Shown: positions 1 through 5,780, counted from the first letter of the stretch. The stretch: DNA of 6,733 bases from Bacillota bacterium (GCA_023623095.1 JAMNXX010000069.1:1-6733); one strand, 5' to 3'. Numbers and translations: made by a program. The notes: generated by a model from the letters alone, not told the origin.

Positions 1-73
1 ATTTTTCGAATGAATTTAACCGTCATATTTGCTCGAAATCTTTGCCTTCTCTCCGAAAAGGCATGTCAATATA
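1..73. other. Sequence beyond the cluster terminator, no gene assigned
   Basis: This short stretch lies past the terminator of the leftward cluster. On the minus strand it holds a TTGACA hexamer at about 63-68 but no convincing -10 partner. It also has a small hairpin, TGCCTT at 43-48 pairing with AAGGCA at 58-63. A minus-strand ATG near the left edge opens a reading frame of a few codons that is cut by the window, and it has no ribosome binding site at a normal distance. It may be the leader of the next gene, but that cannot be decided here. Confidence 0.3.
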
Positions 74-121
74 AAAAAGAGATTAGAGAAGCCTTTTTCC
101 AGCTTTCCCTAATCTCTTTTT
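74..121 (-). terminator. Rho-independent terminator of the symporter cluster, probably bidirectional
   Basis: AAAAGAGATTAG at 75-86 pairs perfectly with CTAATCTCTTTT at 109-120, and one further A-T pair extends the stem at 74/121. Part of the 22-base loop (GAAGC with GCTT) can pair further. Read on the minus strand, the stem is followed by a run of six T, as expected for intrinsic termination. The other strand also ends in a T run, so the element could stop transcripts from either side. It lies about 40 bases beyond the stop codon of the last small gene, marking the end of the leftward transcription unit. Confidence 0.85.
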
Positions 122-162
122 ATTTGTGCAATCGCGCGCTTTCCTTGTTTGTATTTTTTATT

Positions 163-273
163 CTATGCTTGGTTTTTGCTTCGAGAATAGCCTATCAAAG
201 CACAGATCCCATACAAAACCATGATTCCCATTACACCAGCCATCCAAAATTTCGTTACAACTAATTCCTCCAC
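163..273 (-). CDS. 36-residue single-helix membrane protein, putative symporter small accessory subunit
   Basis: This is a 36-residue frame starting at GTG (271-273). The start is fixed by an excellent ribosome binding site, AGGAGGG (280-286), six bases upstream. The peptide begins MEELVVTKFW, has one hydrophobic helix at about residues 9-29 with Gly, Tyr and Cys in it, and ends in a short polar, basic tail (YSRSKNQA). By the positive-inside rule the C-terminus is probably cytoplasmic. It is the last gene of the leftward cluster, 30 bases after another tiny membrane gene and shortly before the terminator. Very small hydrophobic subunits are known beside some secondary transporters, for example MetS with the NSS transporter MetP, and small accessory proteins have been annotated beside sodium:solute symporters. 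I infer a similar role here, not a proven homology. Automated gene callers often miss genes of this size. Confidence 0.72.
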   Translation of the reverse strand: MEELVVTKFWMAGVMGIMVLYGICALIGYSRSKNQA

Positions 274-279
274 TTTATT

Positions 280-286
280 CCCTCCT
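280..286 (-). promoter_or_regulatory. Ribosome binding site fixing the GTG start of the 36-residue protein
   Basis: AGGAGGG on the minus strand, separated by AATAAA from the GTG at 273-271. It is the strongest evidence that the small frame is translated, because a near-perfect Shine-Dalgarno sequence at ideal spacing is unlikely to sit there by chance. Confidence 0.75.
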
Positions 287-303
287 GTCTCTTCTCATCT
301 TTT

Positions 304-405
304 TTATTGAGAAGGTTTTTTTGCAGAAATTGTAGCAATCACTTGTCCTATAGCAACAATCGCCATCATTATGATAAAGCTTTTAATAAATATACTCCAA
401 AACAT
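304..405 (-). CDS. 33-residue single-helix membrane protein encoded directly after the symporter
   Basis: This is a 33-residue frame starting at ATG (403-405) and ending in TAA. It begins 14 bases after the stop codon of the sodium:solute symporter and is preceded by GGGGGGA, a purine-rich ribosome binding site variant, about six bases upstream. The peptide starts MFWSIFIKSF, is almost wholly hydrophobic from about residue 4 to 27, and ends with the polar tail SAKKPSQ. It therefore looks like one membrane helix with a cytoplasmic, lysine-bearing C-terminus. Tight spacing implies translation coupled to the symporter. I do not recognise the family. An accessory or stabilising subunit of the transporter is the likeliest role, inferred from position and topology only. 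Confidence 0.65.
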   Translation of the reverse strand: MFWSIFIKSFIIMMAIVAIGQVIATISAKKPSQ

Positions 406-419
406 TTTATTCCCCCCAT

Positions 420-1883
420 TTATCCGATTTTTTTCGTCAACAAATATTCTTCTGATTTAAAGTATGCAGGTTTTCCGCCACCGCCTAAATTCATAATCAC
501 TGCCACAACGAAAGTAACGACCAATGTAACGTATCCATTTGGAATATCTGCCATATTGATTGCTGCCGGCAGAGGAGTAAAGGACCAGAGAGAATTAATA
601 ATCCAACTAGCCAACAAAGTTGCAATTGCTGTTTTTGCGCTTCTTTTCCAGAACAGTCCAAAAACAACCAACCAGAATACAGGCACAAGCCATGCAAAGA
701 GCCAATTGATTGCCGATAAAATCGGGGGAAGAAATGCAGCAATCGCCATCGCTATCACAGAAAGAATAATGATTGCAATCCTGGTTACTTTCGTAACTTC
801 TTGCTCTGTTGCGTTTGGATTAAATAAATTTTTATAAATATCCACTGCAAAGATAGTTGCGGGTGTTAATGATGTCATCGCAAATGTGGACAAAATAGCT
901 GCTAAAAATGATGCCAACAGCACAACGCAAACCCAGCCAGGCAATAATTCCACTAGCATCGTAGTCGCTGCTACTTTCGGTCCTAATGCGCTAAACTCGG
1001 GCAATGTTCTTGCTGTAAGACCAATAACCACTGCAAATACACCAAACAAACCGTTTACAGGCGCTGCAATCCAAAGAGCTTTTTTGATAGTTTGTTCGCT
1101 TTTTGCAGACATACATGTTTGAAGAAGCATTTGGCTGATTCCTTGGCAGAACGTAACAGAAACAATATTGGCTAAAGCGAATGTTATCAGAATTTCTGTT
1201 GAGCCAACGATATTTAACATAAATCCTTCTCCGGCATCCGTATAGAAGTTTGCTACAGTATCAAAGTTTCCTCCGGGGAGTTTAAACGCTAGGAAAACGG
1301 TTGCCAATACCAATCCAATATACATGATTACCGCATTCACTAAATTAATCCAGCCAACCTCTTTCATACCGGCCATTATAACATAAAAGATTCCTAAAAT
1401 ACCTCCAACAATTGCACCATTTTTAATGCTCCAACCGGTCATTGAAGAAAGAACAATTCCAATTCCTTGTGTTTCAAGTGTCAATATCCCCCAAATAACA
1501 GCAGCCATAACGCAGGAAACAAGCAATCTTGTTCCTTTTCCATACATCCTTTCCAATAACTCCGGTACCGTTGTAACTTCCAGTCTGCGAACCCATAATC
1601 CCGTACTGAGGCAAACCACAACCAGCAAAACAACGTGAGCGATGCTAAACCATATGGCTGAAGCACCCATAAACCATGTCATCTCGAAAACGCCTAAAAT
1701 GTGAGCTGTTCCTAATACGGTTAATGCCATCGTTGCAGCAACAACTCCAAGGGGCAAATCTCTTCCTGCTAAAGCAAATGCACCTGCTTCATCTTTTTTA
1801 TGATTTCTCGATACCCACCAACCGATTCCAAATATTGTAACGATTTCATAGATAATAACCGCTGCTAAAATTCCATACCTCAC
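420..1883 (-). CDS. Sodium:solute symporter (SSS family), substrate unknown
   Basis: A 487-residue polytopic membrane protein, a normal length for the SSS family, which couples solute uptake to the sodium (or proton) gradient. Hydrophobic segments run almost throughout, giving about 12-13 helices. The N-terminal part has the family hallmark AFALAGRDLPLG (residues 35-46) leading into the second helix. The later LASFLAAILSTFAMTS segment (about 323-338), followed by VDIY, matches the helix that forms the Na2 sodium site in this fold, with Ser332 and Thr333 in place. The region usually read as WTDxxQ is W-I-N-L-V-N here (178-183), so the common Asp is Asn180. The start is GTG (1881-1883), chosen because AAAGGAG (1892-1898) lies eight bases upstream. 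The gene follows the bicupin gene after 277 bases and precedes two tiny membrane genes. It probably imports the compound degraded by the upstream enzymes. The sequence does not tell whether that is an amino acid, betaine or carboxylate. Confidence 0.93.
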   Translation of the reverse strand: MRYGILAAVIIYEIVTIFGIGWWVSRNHKKDEAGAFALAGRDLPLGVVAATMALTVLGTAHILGVFEMTWFMGASAIWFSIAHVVLLVVVCLSTGLWVRRLEVTTVPELLERMYGKGTRLLVSCVMAAVIWGILTLETQGIGIVLSSMTGWSIKNGAIVGGILGIFYVIMAGMKEVGWINLVNAVIMYIGLVLATVFLAFKLPGGNFDTVANFYTDAGEGFMLNIVGSTEILITFALANIVSVTFCQGISQMLLQTCMSAKSEQTIKKALWIAAPVNGLFGVFAVVIGLTARTLPEFSALGPKVAATTMLVELLPGWVCVVLLASFLAAILSTFAMTSLTPATIFAVDIYKNLFNPNATEQEVTKVTRIAIIILSVIAMAIAAFLPPILSAINWLFAWLVPVFWLVVFGLFWKRSAKTAIATLLASWIINSLWSFTPLPAAINMADIPNGYVTLVVTFVVAVIMNLGGGGKPAYFKSEEYLLTKKIG

Positions 1884-1911
1884 ACTTTTTTCTCCTTTCT
1901 TTATTTAAATT

Positions 1912-1936
1912 GAGGCTATTCGGAACGAATAGCCTC
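1912..1936 (-). repeat. Perfect 11-bp hairpin in the leader of the symporter gene
   Basis: GAGGCTATTCG (1912-1922) and CGAATAGCCTC (1926-1936) form a perfect 11-bp inverted repeat with a three-base loop. It lies in the 277-base gap between the bicupin and symporter genes, 13 bases before the symporter ribosome binding site. On the minus strand it is followed by AATTTAAATAAAG, too broken a T run for an efficient terminator. On the plus strand it is followed by TTTTAT. Likely roles are a partial terminator, an RNA processing or stabilising hairpin that sets symporter expression relative to the enzymes, or a plus-strand terminator. The rest of the gap, 1937-2160, is AT-rich and holds no gene or promoter I would defend. 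Confidence 0.65.
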
Positions 1937-2160
1937 TTTTATACTACATCGATGCTCCTTCCGGAAATTTTCTAAAATGCACATATACAATTCAATATCA
2001 TCTTTTAAAATTATTTTAAAGCAAGTAAAGTCTATATCCTTGAATTTTTATATATTAGCAAAACTTAATTCCGGCCAAACATCTTTTTAAGCGTTTTACA
2101 CCTGCTTTGCCTTTTTATTACAAATTAGAATCACAGAATCGTTTCAATTTTATCGTACTC

Positions 2161-2883
2161 TTATCTTGCTGGTGAGAATGTTACGATAAACTTCAATGTG
2201 TCATCGCCTACAGGATACAATTCATGATCGGATCCCATTGGGATATACAGTGCATCTCCAGGGCCGAAATCAAATCTTTCCCCATCAATGATGGAGTATC
2301 CTCTTCCTGATAAAATATAGTACACATGATCCGACTCCGGATGATTGTCTTTCAGCGCAGCTCCACCAGGACGGATTTCAGTTACATGGAATTCGATAGA
2401 ATCGCTTCCACCATTCTTTGGAGTAACGATTGGGAATGCAGTTGAATTTTCATGAAGCGGTGGTACAACTCCTTCTACATCATATATGTTTCTAACAAAT
2501 GGTTCTGTTGCTCTGAAAGGTTTTCCGCCACCTGGTGCAGGTGTTAATGTAACGACAAAACGAAGGGTTTCAGTACCAATTGGATACATTTCATGATCTT
2601 TGTTTCCAGGAATCCACAATACATCGTTTGGACCATATTCATATCGTTTTCCGTCAATAATGGAATATCCTCTACCTGATAAAATAAAGTAGCAATGATC
2701 TGCATCTTTATGGTTGTCTAAAATCGCTGCTCCACCAAAACGAATTTCGCAAATGGAAAAGAATTGTAAAGTAGGATTTGCACCCATTGCAGGAGTTACA
2801 AATGCAAATGCAGTTGCATCTAAATGTTTTGGAGGTTGTGCACCTACCGCCTCAAATGATCTTGTAACAAAAGGTTTTGCCAT
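2161..2883 (-). CDS. Bicupin protein (two tandem cupin domains), enzyme or metal-binding protein of unknown reaction
   Basis: A 240-residue soluble protein made of two cupin domains, about residues 40-115 and 163-238, that closely resemble each other. Both contain the block LSGRGYSIIDG followed by GP-D-L-IP and DHE-YP-G. In each half the first metal motif reads DNHxxxxH (His58 and His63; His181 and His186), and the second motif supplies His97 and His220. All equivalent residues are 123 apart. The usual cupin Glu ligand is thus replaced by His in both halves. Bicupins include ureidoglycine aminohydrolase and oxalate decarboxylase, but this ligand pattern does not point clearly to either. I chose the ATG at 2883 because AAGGAGG (2892-2898) lies eight bases before it; an in-frame ATG at 2916 has no comparable signal. 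The gene lies 91 bases after the dehydrogenase gene. A metal-dependent step in the cluster's pathway is inferred. Confidence 0.88.
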   Translation of the reverse strand: MAKPFVTRSFEAVGAQPPKHLDATAFAFVTPAMGANPTLQFFSICEIRFGGAAILDNHKDADHCYFILSGRGYSIIDGKRYEYGPNDVLWIPGNKDHEMYPIGTETLRFVVTLTPAPGGGKPFRATEPFVRNIYDVEGVVPPLHENSTAFPIVTPKNGGSDSIEFHVTEIRPGGAALKDNHPESDHVYYILSGRGYSIIDGERFDFGPGDALYIPMGSDHELYPVGDDTLKFIVTFSPAR

Positions 2884-2891
2884 TGTAAATT

Positions 2892-2898
2892 CCTCCTT
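2892..2898 (-). promoter_or_regulatory. Ribosome binding site deciding the bicupin start
   Basis: AAGGAGG on the minus strand with an eight-base spacer (AATTTACA) before the ATG at 2883-2881. It decides against the in-frame ATG 33 bases further upstream at 2916, which would add eleven residues and place this site inside the coding region. Confidence 0.85.
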
Positions 2899-2974
2899 AT
2901 AGATTTTAGTTTTCAAAATTTTTTATTATAGGGACTCGTTTTTTTGAACGCTTTTTTCTTTTTCTATCGCTCTC

Positions 2975-3856
2975 TTATCTTTCTACTCCACACATTTCTT
3001 CCAATAATTGTACGAGTACAGAGAAGTCTCTATCTCCTTTTCCGGAAGCATGTGCAGCCGCTAGGAATTGTCGCGTAACAGCCGTTACTGGCATGGATAC
3101 GCCATATTGTTTTGCAGCGGCAAATGCAAGATCAAAATCTTTTTCCATCAATTTTACGCTAAATGCAGGATCATATTGCCCTTTTGAAATCGGAGCCACT
3201 TTGTAATTTACCAATGGTGAACCTACTGCGCTTCCTGCAATTACTTCACATGCTTGTACAACATCTAATCCTGCTTTTTCTGCTAGAACAACTGCTTCTG
3301 CCATCATCTGCATAGAAGTTCCAATCATAATGTTTAAAGCCAGCTTCATAACTCTCGCTTGTTCTCCGGCACCAAGGTAAAATTGATTTTTACCCATTGC
3401 TTGGAATAGAGGAAGTGCTTTTTCATAAGTTGCTTTGTCTCCTGATGCTAGGATTCCTAAAGTGGCATTTTCTGCCAGTACTGTACTTCCAGTTACCGGA
3501 GCTCGAAGGAATTTGCATCCTTTGGCTTCTACAGCATCATTTACTTTTTCTGATTCTTCAGGAGCAACTGTACTCATATCGATCACAATTTTTCCTGCAG
3601 ATAATCCTGCGACAACCCCGTCTTCTCTCAAAGTAACATCTTGCAAAGCGGGACCGTCTGCAACCATTGTAAAGATAAACTCACATTTTTCTGCTATTTC
3701 TTTCGGGGAATCCGCCCATTGAGCGCCTGCATCAAGTACCGGCTGTGCTTTCGCTTTTGTTCTGTTCCATACTGTTACTTCATGGCCTGCTTTTATTAAG
3801 TTTTTTGACATAGGCACTCCCATGTTTCCTAAGCCTATCCAACCTACTCTTGCCAT
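2975..3856 (-). CDS. NAD(P)-dependent beta-hydroxyacid dehydrogenase (3-hydroxyisobutyrate dehydrogenase family)
   Basis: A 293-residue cytosolic oxidoreductase of standard family length. The N-terminal Rossmann domain starts VGWIGLGNMG (residues 4-13) with the GxGxxG loop. At the end of the second strand it has WNRTK (30-34) rather than an acidic residue, which favours NADP(H) over NAD(H), as in the glyoxylate / succinic semialdehyde reductase branch. The substrate loop DMSTVAPEES (93-102) carries the conserved Ser-Thr. The second substrate motif reads APVTGS (119-124) instead of the common APVSGG. The catalytic Lys171 and partner Asn175 are present, but residue 174, usually Asn, is Leu. The ATG has GGAGGAGGAG just upstream. 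The gene sits 84 bases after the M24 enzyme gene. It likely reduces a semialdehyde or oxidises a 3- or 4-hydroxyacid formed in this pathway. Tartronate semialdehyde reductase is an alternative reading. Confidence 0.92.
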   Translation of the reverse strand: MARVGWIGLGNMGVPMSKNLIKAGHEVTVWNRTKAKAQPVLDAGAQWADSPKEIAEKCEFIFTMVADGPALQDVTLREDGVVAGLSAGKIVIDMSTVAPEESEKVNDAVEAKGCKFLRAPVTGSTVLAENATLGILASGDKATYEKALPLFQAMGKNQFYLGAGEQARVMKLALNIMIGTSMQMMAEAVVLAEKAGLDVVQACEVIAGSAVGSPLVNYKVAPISKGQYDPAFSVKLMEKDFDLAFAAAKQYGVSMPVTAVTRQFLAAAHASGKGDRDFSVLVQLLEEMCGVER

Positions 3857-3940
3857 TTAAACTCCTCCTCCATACTTATAAATTTTTTAAGATTTATAAA
3901 TTTATACAGGGAAAAGTAATTTCTCCTCTGTTGAACCTTT

Positions 3941-5170
3941 TTAATAAACCATACAGCCTGGCAGTCCGCAAGAAATTAATTCTTCAACCGGATATTTTGT
4001 AATAACTTCGCAGCCATCTTTTGTAACAACAACTTCTTCTTCAATTCTTGCTCCGCCGGTGCCGTCTTCTGACGGGCAATATGTTTCAAGGGCAAATACC
4101 ATGCCTTCTTTGATTTCAAATGGATGATCCAGTGAGAACAATCTGGATATAATCGGTTTTTCCCAGATGCTCATTCCGATTCCGTGCGCAAATTGCAATA
4201 AGTATGCTTCTTTCTCATTCCTAAATCCTAGTTCTTCTGCAGAAGGCCAGCATTTTGCGATGTCCGCTGAAGTAGCGCCTGGTTTTACCGCTTTGATAGA
4301 ATCATACAGCCATTTCAAAGCTTTTTCATATGCTTTTTCCTGTGCTTTTGTAGGTTTTCCGCATACAAATGTTCTATAGTAGCAAGTTCTGTATCCATTG
4401 TAAGAATGCATGATATCCAGATATACGATCTCTCCTGGTCGGATCATTCTGTTGGAAAATGTATGGCTGTGCGGAATTCCTCTTGGTCCTGCAATGCTAT
4501 TGATGCATTCTACCAAATCGGATCCCATGGAGTATAATTCATAGTTTGCGATCGCTACTAAATCGTTTTCCTTAACACCAGGTCGAATGGCTCTTGCAAT
4601 TTTTTCGTATGTTGCATCTACCATTGCTGCTGCGGTCTTCAAAAGTTCAATTTCATCCGGAGTTTTGATAATTCTTGCATCCAACATTGCCTGCTGTCCA
4701 TCGACGATCTGAATATTTCTTTTTTCAAGTTCTCTGATTAGAGGAATATCAACGATATCCATTCCGATTGGTTTATCTTCTACGCCATATTCTTTCAGCC
4801 ATCTTTCAATATCATCAGCCACATCTTCAACCATTCTTGCATCTTGAGGAATGGCTCCCCTCATCGAACCAACTGCAGGATGAACCCTATCTGCGATCCA
4901 TGGATTTCGATCCCTCTTTGAAGGTGTTGCAGGGTCAAACAATAATGGATCTGCTCCCTCAGGCAATATGCAATATCTATTCATTTTGTTTCTGCACCAT
5001 TCGCCTACATGTGTACCGGTAATATAGCGAATATTGTCAAAGTCATAACAAATTAAAGCACCTAGTCCATATTTTTTCATTTGCTCTCTTGCTCTCTCAA
5101 GCCTGTCTCTTCTTAAGCGGGCATAATCCACACCTTGTTCAAAATCAAAACCGTTTTGCCCATATTTCAT
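3941..5170 (-). CDS. M24-family (creatinase / aminopeptidase P-like) hydrolase or lyase with an altered metal site
   Basis: A 409-residue cytosolic protein with the two-domain plan of the creatinase/prolidase fold: an N-terminal creatinase-like domain (about 16-165, with DNIRYITGTHVGEW at 45-58) and a C-terminal pita-bread domain (about 170-400). Of the five dinuclear metal ligands, Asp252 (YLDIMHSYNGY), His329 (FAHGIGM), Glu362 (ALETY) and Glu377 (RIEEEV) are present. The second Asp, expected in GYxxDxxRTF, is Cys263 (GYRTCYYRTF). The substrate-side histidine region GIPHSHTFSN (221-230) is kept. Many M24 relatives are not peptidases: creatinase, ectoine hydrolase and the DMSP lyase DddP share the fold, and creatinase works without metal. 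I therefore infer action on a small C-N or C-S compound, though an aminopeptidase P-like enzyme is not excluded. It is the first gene of the cluster, with AAGGAGG nine bases before the ATG and a sigma-54 promoter about 95 bases upstream. Confidence 0.9.
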   Translation of the reverse strand: MKYGQNGFDFEQGVDYARLRRDRLERAREQMKKYGLGALICYDFDNIRYITGTHVGEWCRNKMNRYCILPEGADPLLFDPATPSKRDRNPWIADRVHPAVGSMRGAIPQDARMVEDVADDIERWLKEYGVEDKPIGMDIVDIPLIRELEKRNIQIVDGQQAMLDARIIKTPDEIELLKTAAAMVDATYEKIARAIRPGVKENDLVAIANYELYSMGSDLVECINSIAGPRGIPHSHTFSNRMIRPGEIVYLDIMHSYNGYRTCYYRTFVCGKPTKAQEKAYEKALKWLYDSIKAVKPGATSADIAKCWPSAEELGFRNEKEAYLLQFAHGIGMSIWEKPIISRLFSLDHPFEIKEGMVFALETYCPSEDGTGGARIEEEVVVTKDGCEVITKYPVEELISCGLPGCMVY

Positions 5171-5275
5171 ACCAAATTACCTCCTTATTTGTTATTTGTT
5201 CTTATTTGAATTGCATAAAATGCTTGTTATGGCATGATGTTATGAAACATTGTGCCCGTTCTGCTATTTTGTTTT

Positions 5276-5292
5276 TGCAATAATTATGCCAA
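5276..5292 (-). promoter_or_regulatory. Sigma-54 (-24/-12) promoter for the leftward M24-led cluster
   Basis: Read on the minus strand, TTGGCATAATTATTGCA matches the sigma-54 consensus TTGGCACGNNNNTTGCW, with the invariant GG and GC exactly ten bases apart. It differs from the consensus at two less critical positions. Transcription would start near 5265, giving a leader of about 95 bases before the M24 start codon. Sigma-54 promoters need an enhancer-bound ATPase activator, so the cluster is probably induced by a specific signal rather than expressed constitutively. The activator gene is not in the window. Confidence 0.8.
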
Positions 5293-5598
5293 GATTTTTT
5301 TTAAATATTTCCTCTTGGCTTCTATTCATTTTTCGACAATTTTTTCACCGATTTAACTCAACTGCATCCTGTCAATCATCAATTATAAAGTGATAAAAGA
5401 ACCCCATTGATTGTTTTTGTTTTCCCTTGTGCTATCATTTGTGAATTATCGTTTTTTATTCCTACGTGTCACATAATCTGTGACGCTTTTATTGTGCCAT
5501 GTGTCTTTTTTATACATGTGCTTATTTTATAAATCATTGATTGATATATTCGCTATACCACTAGCAACTTCAATCTGAGTGCAATAAGCACGTGAACA
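5293..5598. other. Shared upstream control region between two divergent sigma-54 promoters
   Basis: About 300 bases of very AT-rich DNA without a credible gene on either strand. It holds the GTCACA-N5-TGTGAC dyad listed separately, and a smaller dyad, GTGC-AATAA-GCAC (5579-5591), that touches a CACGTG next to the rightward promoter. It also holds two direct copies of CATTGATTG (5405-5413 and 5535-5543), with a related inverted stretch CAATCATCAAT at 5373-5383. Its length suits DNA looping between an activator and both promoters. Only the first dyad is strong enough to call as a site. Confidence 0.55.
5468..5484. promoter_or_regulatory. Candidate enhancer (upstream activating sequence) for a sigma-54 activator
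   Basis: GTCACA-TAATC-TGTGAC is a perfect 6-bp dyad with a 5-base spacer, typical of a dimeric helix-turn-helix binding site. Its centre lies about 130 bases upstream of the rightward -24/-12 element and about 190 bases upstream of the leftward one, both within the usual range for enhancer-binding proteins. A nearby GTGCCATGTGTC (5494-5505) may be a degenerate second half-site. Assignment to a sigma-54 activator rests on position; a CRP/FNR-like regulator could bind a dyad of this general type too. Confidence 0.55.
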
Positions 5599-5599
5599 T

Positions 5600-5616
5600 T
5601 TGGCACAAACCTTGCT
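5600..5616 (+). promoter_or_regulatory. Sigma-54 (-24/-12) promoter for the lipoate ligase gene
   Basis: TTGGCACAAACCTTGCT agrees with the sigma-54 consensus TTGGCACGNNNNTTGCW except for one base, with GG and GC ten bases apart. Transcription would begin near 5626, leaving a leader of about 155 bases before the ligase ATG at 5781. It faces away from the other sigma-54 promoter, so both flank a shared control region. Confidence 0.85.
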
Positions 5617-5621
5617 TTCAA

Positions 5622-5651
5622 ATATTTTTTAAAATATAATTTAAAAAATAT
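5622..5651 (+). repeat. 12-bp all-AT perfect inverted repeat at the start of the ligase leader
   Basis: ATATTTTTTAAA (5622-5633) pairs perfectly with TTTAAAAAATAT (5640-5651) across a six-base loop. It overlaps the predicted transcription start of the sigma-54 promoter, so it could fold at the very 5' end of the transcript and affect its stability, or ease promoter melting. Because it contains only A and T in AT-rich DNA, its length could partly reflect composition. The rest of the leader (5652-5761) shows no riboswitch or convincing second promoter; TACAAT near 5719 lacks a good -35 partner. Confidence 0.45.
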
Positions 5652-5780
5652 AAAAAATGCTCCTAACTGATACAATCCCTTTTCGAACCCCTATTTCTAT
5701 AAAATGTTTCGATAAGGATACAATAAAAAGTAAAATCATGCTATATCGATATCTTAAAAAATAGGAGGCTTGGTTTTGTC

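Noticed and set aside
10..264. Plus-strand frame of 84 residues across the terminator
   Set aside because: It runs through the terminator hairpin and antisense to the well-supported 36-residue gene, and has no ribosome binding site.
307..837. Plus-strand frame of 176 residues
   Set aside because: It is antisense to the symporter and the 33-residue gene, has an unconvincing protein composition and no start signal.
2064..2086. A TTGGCC...TTTTGCT stretch on the minus strand, resembling a third sigma-54 promoter before the symporter
   Set aside because: The GG and GC dinucleotides are 15 or 11 bases apart depending on which GG is used, not the required 10, and the -24 box is not TGGCAC.
2884..2916. 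Eleven-residue N-terminal extension of the bicupin from an upstream in-frame ATG
   Set aside because: The AAGGAGG site lies inside this extension and is correctly spaced for the ATG at 2883.
3876..3899. Inverted repeat TTATAAAT / ATTTATAA between the M24 and dehydrogenase genes
   Set aside because: Only eight A/T pairs with no T run to make a terminator; expected by chance in such AT-rich DNA.
5405..5543. Direct repeats of CATTGATTG as possible activator sites
   Set aside because: Nine-base AT-rich matches 130 bases apart, not dyadic and not supported by a third good copy; mentioned only as part of the control region.
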